Under the pieces are notes generated by a model. That model did not search any database, had not been told where the DNA came from, and saw only the letters and a list, made by a program, of their open reading frames with translations. A DNA stretch of 31,426 nucleotides from IMG/VR virus record IMGVR_UViG_3300042691_003114, positions 1 to 31,426 of that record; one strand, given 5' to 3'. Shown here piece after piece: positions 19,816 to 30,600 of the stretch. A program made the position numbers and the translations under genes. The DNA comes from a virus. Position 1 is the first letter of the stretch. Each line of letters starts with the position of its first letter.

Positions 19816-22800
19816 CTGATACCTCATAACAGTATATCTTCATTGTTGGACCATTTGAAGATCTTGAATATGTAATATTATATACAACAAATCTTTTATC
19901 TTCTGCTGCTATAACATTTTCTCCATTTATATCTTTATAATATACACTTATTAAATCTCCCAATTGAATTATTGGTGTAGCAAATATATCTAAACTAATT
20001 GCATTTTTAGGATCTATTGTTTTATCAATAATCCAACCAAGCAACGACTCTGCCTCATCATGTGATTGTACATAAGGAACATCAATGGTAAACTCTTTTG
20101 TTCCATATTTTGATTTACTATTTTTTAATTTGTTATATTTATTTTTTAATTTAACGTTTGATTGTATTGTTGCATCATCTAAATATTGTGTTTTAATATT
20201 GTTTGAATTTTCTTTATAGTAATCTTCTACTGTTAATGTATTATTAGTTGACTGAGTAAAGGCAACACCTTGAATTCTTAAATAGTTTCCAGATGTTTCA
20301 TCTAAAGATAAGGCTGTGTCTGTAGCATTAAAAATTAAAAATTCTGCCCCATATGCGTCTGGCACAAACCCTGAAACGGTGTATCCTTTAATTTGATTAA
20401 ATGTTGGAGAAATCCTTGAATATAGTGCTGGATATGCTTTATCAAACTTAATATTAAAATAAGCACACTCTCTCATAATTGATCCAAATTCGTCAAAGTA
20501 AAAATTATAAGATGGTGGCTCTGCTGGACTAATTCCAGATAAATGTGTAGATTGAACAACTGAACTAAGAGCGTGTTTTCTAAATGCTTCGTTAGAAGTT
20601 ATTTCTTGGTTATCAAATATTTTATTAAATGGAACATCTAGACTTTCTGTCATATTTTTTGAATAGTTGCTGCCAAGTGCAAATATATTTTCAAACATAA
20701 CTTTGGATGTTCCTCTAGTAAAAACACACATATTGTTATAAATTGGAAGAGGATTTGTATCATCTACTATAGCAACGATATTATTATTTATATATAGGTA
20801 AAACTTTCTTGTTTGGTTTATATCTAAATACTCAACTGCTATATCATATACTGTTGAATTTTCTTCTCCTGTCATTCTATATTGACCAGTAAAGTTACCG
20901 TCGTCTACCAAAATATTTGTTGACCCAGACCAAAGTTTAACTGGTACGCCAAGGGTACCCTCGCTATCCTTTCCTATTTTATAAAATAACAAATTGGCAA
21001 TACTTGATCCATTGCTATACTTATCTATATTATTTTCTGTTAATGCAATTATTTCAAAATAATATCCAACGTTGGTTGATGGATTAACCATAACTCCTAA
21101 CCCTCCAGAACCACCACCAATACTAATATTTTGAGATGGTTCACTTCCTGGAGATACATAATATGTCATACTTCCTACAGGTGACTGACCTCTAATTTCA
21201 TTATTTTCAATGTTGCCAATTATTCTTAATCTGGTTCCAAAATGCTTAAACTTATTATTTAATGGTTTATAAACATAGTTAATATAATCAATTGGTTTTT
21301 GTTCAAAAGCAAATGCAGGGCCTGTCATTACTAAAGCAGAAGACTGAACGCTTCCAGATTTATTATTAATTGAATTTTTATCATCATATTCTGACACGTA
21401 AGAACCTGATAAAAAGTTTTTAATTTTGCTTGTTCTAGTAGTTTGCTTTGCTATATTATTATTTATTCCAGCAGGACCAACAACAACAGTTTTATCCAAA
21501 TCTTTATCTGAAAACAAATACTCAGAATACATATTGCATCCCCTTACGTTATTATTGTTAGTCCAGTATGGGTCTAGTCCTGAGTAATGATTGGTAATTT
21601 CTGTACCAAACTGTGCTCTTCCATTCTTAATAACAGCACCGCTTTTTAAAACCTTAACTCCATTTTTTTCTATATATTCTAGTTCTGTATAAATTCTTAC
21701 TAATCCAGTTGGATACATCTTTCCATTAAAAGGAAGTTGTGAAAAATAATTTTCATAATCTTGAACACTTGTTATCCAAGTATTTCCAAATCCTGAAACA
21801 TTATATTCAACTGCATCATATCTTATAACTTCTCCATTTGAATAAAAATAACCATTATAGTTTCCTAACCAATATACGTTTTCTCCAAGATCTATTGTAT
21901 TGTTGATTAAAATATTATTTTCAACCAATGGAGCAACATCAATAAGGGGAGAGGCAAGAGGTATTGCTGATAAAATATAAGAAGACATTGTGCTTGCTGA
22001 TTCATTAACAGTTTTAGTATTATTTTTACCAGATACTTCCCATAAAAGCGTTGGCTTATATACCCAAGTTTTTTCTTTATCTAAAAGGGTTGCTTGTTTT
22101 ATAGAACCTAAAGTTTTTTGAATATACCTTGTTGTATAATTAATTTTTCCAGAATTTAAAACTTTTGTATCTACCAAAGATGCACTAATTATGTTTTCTT
22201 TTTTATTAACTAAGTTATTATTTGAACCATAAACAATCATGTCTACTGACCTATCGTTTATTTTTGGAACAGTGTAGTTTTTGCTCATTACAACTAAGTC
22301 ATTTTCTTCATTAAAATACATTGCTGATTGAGAAGATACGGCTAAATCATTTAATACCTGTGCAATATTTTTTTCTTCATTACAAAAAAAGAAAGGTATT
22401 ATTAGTTCTTTTTCATTATCAACTTTTTTAAATTTATAGTTAGAAAATCCAGCATAATCTAACAAAATAGATATTGCAAAATTAACAGAAACATTGGTCA
22501 AAAATAAACTAGGAGCATTAATTTGTTCTAAATAAAAATATAAGTCTCTAAGTTCTATAGAAGTCTTTCCATTTTTTATATCTGTTTGAGGTATATTGTC
22601 TGAATAAAACTTTTTTAAAGGTATATAGTTATAATCATTTGTTCCAGTAAACACCTCTTCATAAAAACTAAATTTAACATTGTTGTTTAAATATTGAGAA
22701 ATTATGCTTAAACTGTTATTTTTATTAAATGCCAAACTAGGATCAATAATATCTAAATTACCACCAGATGCCAATAGTTGGCCAACAGGTAAACCGTTTA

Positions 22801-24067
22801 AGTTTAAGTCAGATATTGACTTATTAAGTGTATAACTTGTAACATTGTCACTAATGTCTGCAACTAGTCTAGGAGACAATTCAATTAATTCAAAAACACT
22901 ATCAAATTTATTCATGGTAGTTACAACAACTCTTAATCCATCTATGTATTCAAATTGATTATATTTAATATTTTTTTCATTATTGTCAAAATAAGAAAAT
23001 GGTGAAGATAATTCTGTAACTACTGATGCCTTATCTATTTCTTTTTCTAATAGTCTCCATCCATATTCTGCAGCAAAATTATCATATCCTAAACCATTAA
23101 ATACATACAGAGTTCCTATTGTTCCACTATAGGCATCTCTTACTAAAAATGCATCTCCATAACTTCCTGTTTGTGGTAGTTGAGAACTAGACAATAAAAT
23201 TGTTATAAAGTTAAAGGTATCCTTATATTTTAATGGAGCAATAATTCCATATTTTAATTCAATGTGACCGTCAGACTTGATTATTTTACTTCCATCACTT
23301 CTTGTAGAGTTTTCATCAAAGTTAATTAAATCTGTCCAAATATTATTTCTTAACTTTTGTACCTTCCATATTGATGGAGTTGTTTGATTTTCATATCCAT
23401 AAAATGGATCGTCTATGGTTCCTGACACTGTAGAAAAAGATCCTAAATCAGTATTTCCTACGTTAGTTTGCATCTTAATAACTATTCTATTAGTTGGTAT
23501 ACTATTTTTATATACTACAAATGGTGCAACGTCATCTATATAGTTTTTACCATTTTGTATGTTTTTTGCTATACCTCTCTCAATTCCATCTTCAGTTCTA
23601 TAAGAACTCCAGTATTTAAAATAATCTCTTTTATCTGACATATAGTATCTTGGTCTATCTGATAAGTATGAATTTGGATTGTGAAAATATTTATTGTTAA
23701 AATATCTTATTTTATTAATTCCAGATCTTGGTCTAAATTTACCAAAACAGTCTTCTAAAGAAAATAATTGAGATTCCTTTTCTTTATTTGAAATAAATAG
23801 TTGAGGCTCATTAGAATCGTCAACACCACCATCTACAACAATATCTGCATTGGTTGCATTTGTATAAAAATTTCCAGTATCCTTATAATCATATGAATCA
23901 AATATTTGTTTATATTTAGATAAATTTTCTAATGGCCTATATCTATAATTTCCTATCTTTAATAAATTATCTGAACTATTAAGATTCCATTCTGCCAAAA
24001 CCAAACCTTTAATACCTACTGTGTTTGAGTTTTCAAAAACTTCTTTTACATCTTCTTTTATAAACAT
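19808..24067 (-). CDS. Large tail hub/minor tail protein with LamG-like domain
   Basis: 1419 residues. Parts that can be seen: a Tyr/Arg-rich N-terminal region (about 125-170, with SDRPRYYMSDKRDYFKYWSS), a hub-like stretch in the middle (AISILLDYAGF, then IAQVLNDLAVSSQSAMYFNE) as in tail-associated hub proteins, a beta-sandwich segment at about 940-1135 that resembles a LamG/concanavalin fold, and a C-terminal strand run around QLGDLISVYYKDINGENV typical of hub proteins. It is the likely centre of the tail tip, binding receptor and plugging the tube. ATG at 24067 shares a base with the preceding stop and has GGAAG 7 nt upstream; the frame is open to a GTG at 24100. Confidence 0.65.
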   Translation of the reverse strand: MFIKEDVKEVFENSNTVGIKGLVLAEWNLNSSDNLLKIGNYRYRPLENLSKYKQIFDSYDYKDTGNFYTNATNADIVVDGGVDDSNEPQLFISNKEKESQLFSLEDCFGKFRPRSGINKIRYFNNKYFHNPNSYLSDRPRYYMSDKRDYFKYWSSYRTEDGIERGIAKNIQNGKNYIDDVAPFVVYKNSIPTNRIVIKMQTNVGNTDLGSFSTVSGTIDDPFYGYENQTTPSIWKVQKLRNNIWTDLINFDENSTRSDGSKIIKSDGHIELKYGIIAPLKYKDTFNFITILLSSSQLPQTGSYGDAFLVRDAYSGTIGTLYVFNGLGYDNFAAEYGWRLLEKEIDKASVVTELSSPFSYFDNNEKNIKYNQFEYIDGLRVVVTTMNKFDSVFELIELSPRLVADISDNVTSYTLNKSISDLNLNGLPVGQLLASGGNLDIIDPSLAFNKNNSLSIISQYLNNNVKFSFYEEVFTGTNDYNYIPLKKFYSDNIPQTDIKNGKTSIELRDLYFYLEQINAPSLFLTNVSVNFAISILLDYAGFSNYKFKKVDNEKELIIPFFFCNEEKNIAQVLNDLAVSSQSAMYFNEENDLVVMSKNYTVPKINDRSVDMIVYGSNNNLVNKKENIISASLVDTKVLNSGKINYTTRYIQKTLGSIKQATLLDKEKTWVYKPTLLWEVSGKNNTKTVNESASTMSSYILSAIPLASPLIDVAPLVENNILINNTIDLGENVYWLGNYNGYFYSNGEVIRYDAVEYNVSGFGNTWITSVQDYENYFSQLPFNGKMYPTGLVRIYTELEYIEKNGVKVLKSGAVIKNGRAQFGTEITNHYSGLDPYWTNNNNVRGCNMYSEYLFSDKDLDKTVVVGPAGINNNIAKQTTRTSKIKNFLSGSYVSEYDDKNSINNKSGSVQSSALVMTGPAFAFEQKPIDYINYVYKPLNNKFKHFGTRLRIIGNIENNEIRGQSPVGSMTYYVSPGSEPSQNISIGGGSGGLGVMVNPSTNVGYYFEIIALTENNIDKYSNGSSIANLLFYKIGKDSEGTLGVPVKLWSGSTNILVDDGNFTGQYRMTGEENSTVYDIAVEYLDINQTRKFYLYINNNIVAIVDDTNPLPIYNNMCVFTRGTSKVMFENIFALGSNYSKNMTESLDVPFNKIFDNQEITSNEAFRKHALSSVVQSTHLSGISPAEPPSYNFYFDEFGSIMRECAYFNIKFDKAYPALYSRISPTFNQIKGYTVSGFVPDAYGAEFLIFNATDTALSLDETSGNYLRIQGVAFTQSTNNTLTVEDYYKENSNNIKTQYLDDATIQSNVKLKNKYNKLKNSKSKYGTKEFTIDVPYVQSHDEAESLLGWIIDKTIDPKNAISLDIFATPIIQLGDLISVYYKDINGENVIAAEDKRFVVYNITYSRSSNGPTMKIYCYEVSDE

Positions 24068-24699
24068 TATACTTCTTCCAAAGACAAATTTATATCCCAC
24101 AAGTCATGCTTGCTATATCCTCTTTTATTTACACTATATGAAAAATCTGAAAATAATACCTCTACAACTTCTTGATATTCAGCAAGTCTGTTTACTGTAT
24201 TATCCTCCTCATCAAAACTAATATATTTATCATATGAGATAAATAGATAAAAAGAACCTTTATGATTTAAATACCAGTGTAATAACTCATTTCCTCCTGC
24301 TCCACCGTCTACTGTATATTTATCTAATCCATTTTCTTCTTTGCCAGTTTCTTTATCAAAATTTGCAATACTAGAAAAAGATCTAGATGGTAAGTTTTGC
24401 CAACTTACAGAAAAAGTACTTTTATCTGCAATATAAAATGATCTCATTTTCCCATTAATAGTTCTTTCTTTTTGTTCAATTCTATTGTTTTTAATATCTA
24501 TTGGACCACGGTTATGATCTGATAATATTATAAATCTACTATTTTCAATAGGATCTGGCACGGCATTTACTTCATGTCCATCTGGAACATGAACCATTCC
24601 ACCTGTGCCTTGCACAAGAGTTCCAGGGGTATCTGAAAATAGTAGTGCCTGTGGTCTACCGTATTTTTTTCTACCAGCAAGATAATTTAAATTTGACAT
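24067..24699 (-). CDS. Distal-tail-like protein
   Basis: 210 residues. Lies directly after the tape measure, where siphoviruses encode the distal tail protein that joins tube and tip. Strand-rich, with WYLNHKGSFYLFISYD and YQEVVEVLFSDFSYSVNKRG in the second half, compatible with the beta-rich fold of that family; no diagnostic motif. The ATG at 24699 shares one base with the tape-measure stop. Confidence 0.5.
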   Translation of the reverse strand: MSNLNYLAGRKKYGRPQALLFSDTPGTLVQGTGGMVHVPDGHEVNAVPDPIENSRFIILSDHNRGPIDIKNNRIEQKERTINGKMRSFYIADKSTFSVSWQNLPSRSFSSIANFDKETGKEENGLDKYTVDGGAGGNELLHWYLNHKGSFYLFISYDKYISFDEEDNTVNRLAEYQEVVEVLFSDFSYSVNKRGYSKHDLWDINLSLEEV

Positions 24700-27600
24700 T
24701 ATATTCTATTCCCTTTGATTCTTTGAGAATCTATTTGTTTAATCTGCATCATTACTGTTCTAGCAATTTCGTTAGGATTTGCATCAGACTTAACATTAAC
24801 ACTCAAGTTATAATTATACACTGAAGATGATCCAGGGTTTTCACCTTTATTAATTGCTCTTAAGTTATCTACCCCGAATTTATCTACACCATATTTACTT
24901 ACAATAAATTCACCAGGAGTTAGCATTGCTGGCACGGTATCTGTACCAACTGCAAAACCACCAGAAGCAAATTTTTGAATCATTCCACCCATAGATTTTT
25001 TGTTTAAATATTTAACTGGAATATAACTTGAGGTTCCACTGCCATAAATATTTGACAAAGTTGCGGTAGTTGTTTTATATTGAGTAGACCCCATTACTCC
25101 TGGTACAGCCATAGATAATGGTTTATATTTATTTGATGATAAGAATGATGTGCTTGGTTTATTACCACTAGATGATGAAGATGGTTTTTTACCATCAGGT
25201 TTTTTGCCATCAGATTTTGTATCATCTGCAGTAGTTGTAGTTGGTGGTGGCTCAGTACTAAAACCACTAAATGTCATTGTTGATAATGTTTTCATGGTTT
25301 CAAGAATTTGATCATAAGTAGTCTTTATTTGTCCTACTACACCAAGTGCTCCATTCAATGCATCCTTATATTTGCCTGCTGCTGCTTCAGCACCTTCAAT
25401 TCTAAGTTTTTGTTCTTCCCACTCAGTTTTAGTCATATTGGCAACTTTAAATACTTCTGTGACCGCTTTAATTTCTTCATTAATAAGATCAACTTTAACT
25501 TGTGCCAATCTTGCTTGTTCTTGTAATGGTGCAATAGTATCTTGTTCAATTCTATAATTTTGCTCTTTTAATAGTTTTACCTTTTCTTCTAGTTGATCTC
25601 TAGTTAACCCATTAGCAGTTAGTGCATTTATTTGTGCATCTCTTGCTGCTTCCATTCCATTTCTTTGTTGATCAATTGCATCTTGAGCATTTTGAGCACG
25701 AAGTTCTTGTGCTGCTCTGGCTGCAGCGTATATATCTCCTTGAGATAATGCCTCAGCAAGTGATATTCTACTTTTTTCTTGTCTAGATATTACTTCATTA
25801 ATTTTAGAAATCTTATCAAGGGCTGCAAATTGTTTATCATATTTTTCTGTAATTGCCTCTGCTTGGTCAGTAATACTCTTTAGTCCATCCTCATATCTAG
25901 CAATTTGATAACTATTAGCATCTTGAATATTTCTTGCTAACTTAATTTGTTTATTGCTATTATCAATAATTAGTTGTTGTGCATCAAGTTCGCCTTTTCT
26001 TTTTTGTCTAATAATTTTTTCTTGTATATCAAATAACTTCATTGCTGCGTCATATCCAGGATCAAACTGACTTGAATATTGTTTTGATGCTATTGCTAAA
26101 TCAAAAGTTTCTTTAACACTTAGTTGTCTTTCTTTAACTAACTTTAGAACATCTGCTCCTTTTGCTTGTGCTACTGCTGCAGCAAATGCACTATCTTTTA
26201 TTGCATCGTAAGCATTAGAAAGAGACATTCCAGACTTAGTTAATACATTAAATGCAATTGCTTGATTTCTACTATCTGCAACACTCTTTCTTTGACTTTC
26301 TATATAATCACCAATAGCAATGTTATTAAGAGATGTTTGTAAAACCTTTACATCTTTAAACATTGATTTATATTTATCATAATCATCTGGTGATAGACCT
26401 GTGACAAAATCTATAACATTTTGATTTGCACCCTGTCCTCTAAGTCTTTGTGCCAAACCACCAAACCCTAATGTCTCTTTAGCAAGTTTCCTTAAGGCAC
26501 TTCCAGATGCTTCCCAACCAACTGTAAGTTCTTGTGTAGCCTTTCTTACATCTCTTAGTTTCTTTACTATTTCGTCTAATGGTGATCCTGTTGGTCCCCC
26601 GCCAGCATTGGCGTCATCTTCTGCATCTGGAGCAGCAGATGTGTCTGGCATCTTTGCCTCTGTTACTTTATATGCACCATAGCCAATAAAATCATTAATT
26701 GTTTTTCCTGCATTACCCGCCTGTAATGCCCAATTCTTATAAGCCTTAATAAAACCAGGGTCTCCCTTAAGATTTAACAATGCTGTTGAAGCGGCTAAGA
26801 AGTTTCTTCTTTGATCTTCTGGCATCATTTGCCAATCTTGACCTCTTGCTACAAGTTCGTCAAGTGCTTCTTGTCCAACTGTTTTTACTGCAAATTCTAA
26901 CGTTAAATCTTTAGCACTAGTATTATTTATTTCTTCTAACATCTTAGAAATTTTTGCAGATGCACCAGAACTTTGTGCGTAGTCTAACAATATTGGAACA
27001 TCTATTCCTTCACCAATTTGAGAAAGTTGACTAATAGCATTAAAAGCCTCTAGTTCTTTTCTTGATTCTTCTGGAGTTTTTGATTCAAAACTATATATAA
27101 ATTCTAATGCTTTATCTGAACTTGCAAACTGATCTGCTAACGCATAAATTAAGTTTGCATCTTTACCGCCAACTTTTGGCATTATATTTAAAATTTTATC
27201 TATATCTTCTTGACTTGTAAATTTATTTAAAATATTGGCTACTGTTGATGGGTCTAAATCTTGAGATGCCATACTTAATACTAAGTTTATTTTTGTTGCA
27301 TCTGATAACTTAGATTTGCTTATTTTGGTTTCTGCTTCTGTTGCTAATGCTGATAAAATAGGACTATCTTTATAGGCTTGTTTTAATGATTCTTTTGCTG
27401 CATCTGATATTTCTTTTAATGCGTTAGCATCTGCACCACTTAGAGTTTTTTGCAAAACATCATAATTTTGTTTGCTTTGATCTAACAATGCTGCTTTCTT
27501 TTTTTCTCTTTCTAATATTAACTCATTAACTCTATTAAGATCTCCAGCAATTTTGGCGGCTTCTATTTTTTTACTATATTCAACTTCTGTTACGTCTAAC

Positions 27601-30600
27601 ATTTGTTGTTGAGTTTCTAACAAAACTTTCATTCTTGCAAAAACAGTTGCACCACTTTCATTAAAGTTTCCTCCACCTGCTATTGCACGCTGTACTTCAG
27701 TGGCTTTTTGAGCATATGTTAATGAAGTAAAATCAGTAATTCTAGGCTTAGTTGCACCAAGAAGTCTATTTCTTTGATCTTCAATAAGTTTAGTTTGAAT
27801 TGTTATTCCGTCTTTTAATACATTCTCTCCATCTGGACCCAACATGCTAATAAGTTTTGTATTAACAGCAATAGAGAAATCATAATCTTGTATTGCATCT
27901 CCAATATTTGCTGCAATGCTACGTGCTTGTTTATAGTTTAATGCTCCAGATACAACTGATCCAATAAGTTGGTTTGATAAATCTTCTATTGCACTTTCTT
28001 TGCCAAACTTAGAAATTGATTTTTGAATAGATTCAACTCTTGCTTTTCCTTCATCAGAAGCAACAAAACTTTCACCAAATGTGGTTTTACCTGTTTTTAT
28101 TTGGAAAGGAGATGAGAAGTTTGCACGTCTTCTATTCATAATTTCAGTTGCTGTTACAGTACCAGCAAATTTAGAAAATTCTTGCATAGGTTTTGTACCT
28201 GTACCCATGGCATCAATTAGGTTTAGGGTAGCCTTCATTTCATCTTTCTTTGCTTTATTTAATTTAAATATACCAAAAGCAAGTAATCCTATTAACGATA
28301 CAACTGCTGCCAGTGGAGCAGACATCATTCCAAACAACATTGATACCATCATAATTGGCATCATTAATTGTTGTGCAGTATCTCCAACTTTTCCACCCAT
28401 CATAGATGCAGCCATAACTCCAGTAGTTGCTGCCATACCAATCATTCCAGCACCTGGTCCTCTTGCACCACCTGCAACTCTACCCTTGCCTCCACCTGTA
28501 CCACTAACCATCATTTGATTTTGTTTTGCTAATTTTTCTTGTTGTCTTCTAATTGATTTATCTGTTGCTGTAACACCAGTTGACTTTCCATATAGTACAT
28601 TTGATGATTGCGATGCAAGGCCTGCTGCACCTGCTGCACCAAGTTGTTTACCAGCAACATTAAAGTCATCAACATACTCTTTCATTCCTATAAGTCCACC
28701 TTGAGCAAATTGTTGACCAACTATCATTGGTTCTTTTGCTGGAGAAGCAATACCTGCTCCCTTTTTAACTCCATCTACAACATTTTTTGTAACTGCTTTT
28801 GTAATTTTTACTCCCATATCACCCAAATATGGTTTAGTCATTTCTACTAATCTTGTAACCGTTGCTGTTATGGACTTTGTAATATGGGACATTGTAGCAA
28901 CTTCCCATTGTTTTGTTGTTGGATTTAATGTTTGAAAAGATTTTTTAGTCTTTCCGCTAGAACTCATTCTTTCACTTTGAGTAAACATACTTGGTCTTTG
29001 AGTTAATGCAAATTGTTGTGCTTGTTGTCTAACTCCTCTATAAGAACCTGAAAGGTTTGTTCTTCCTTGTCCACCCATTCTTCCAGATTGAGTTCCAACT
29101 GCACCCACAGTTCTAATTTCTGCAACTGCTGCATCAAAAGCAGCACCAACTGCTTTACCTTCTATACTAATTGCTTGAGCAGTTCTTCTCATTGCTGGAA
29201 CAACTATTCTTTCTAAGTCCTCATCTTTAACAAACTGCATACCAGATTTTTCTAATGCAGTTGTTGCATTTATAATTAATTGTCCACCAAGAGCAGCCCA
29301 CTGACTTTTAACTGCAGGATCATTTAATTTCATTCCCATTGATTTGGCCATTACTGCCATTAATGGTGCTGCTGCTGCACTTCCTGCATTTTTAAAATAT
29401 GAAACAATATCTGCTGTAGGAGCACCAACTTTTCCTCCAGCAAGAGTGTTTAAACTTTCTGGTAAAAATACAGTAGCATTTTTGTATCCTTTACCAAGTG
29501 GATCCAAACCTGCCTGATAACCTTTTATTGTTCCATTTACTAATGCACTTACTAATGCTGGATTTGCTTTTGCATTTGCTGCTGGAACAACTGCTTCTCC
29601 TGGAGAAAGCATTGCTGGAACTTTATCTCCAGTACCAGTACCTGGAACACTTACTATGCCTTTTGCATAACCCTTTGGCTGTTGAGCGGTTCCACCTCTA
29701 CCTCTAACAGCACCTAAACCAAACATGCTTTGTGTTGCTATTGCCTGTTGATATGCTGTTGATAAATTTCTAACTGCTGTTGCTTCTGATGTAAATCTTT
29801 GTGTTAGTTTCATATGTGCTTGATCTAATGAAGATGCAACCGCTGAAGCCTGCAACTGTTGTTGTGTTAAATAGTTAGTTTGTTCACCCAAATACTGAGT
29901 AGAACTTCCAGTTTTATTAAACAATGATTTTACTGCTGTAAAGCCCTTAATTATGTTTGCAATACCGTTAGCCAATAAACCAAATGACATTAACGCAAGT
30001 GGTCCTACTCCTGCTAGTACTGCCGTTAATAAAACAATTACCTTTTTTGTGCCGTCCCCAAAATCATTAAATTTTTCAAAAACATTACCAAAAAACTTAA
30101 CAATTGGAGTCAAGGCCTTTAAAAATTCTGCACCTACAGGAGCAATTGCTGTTTTAAGATCTTGAATTTCTTTTTTAAATTTATACATAGGAGATTCTTC
30201 AACCTTTTTTAATTCTCGTTCAGACAATATAGCAAGTTCTTCTGTAGTTGCCTGTGTCAATTTAGCAACTGTTTGAGCCTGGCTTCCTTCTTTAATAACA
30301 TTTTGAAACAATGTAGAAATACGAGCAAACTGAAACTTACCAAACAGTTGTTCAATTGCTCTAGCACGATTTAGTGGATCTAGTTGATCAAATGCCTTAG
30401 CCATACCAATAACAAGATTTCTTACATCGCCTTGATTTGCTTCAACAATTCCTTTAATATTTATACCCATTGTGCCAAGTACTTTGGCTGCTTTTTCAGT
30501 TGGGTTAATCATAGATGCAAGACCAGATTTAAGAGCGTTAGCACCTTCTCCAGCCTGAATACCACCTTCACGCATTGCTGTCATAAAGAATGCTAAGTCT

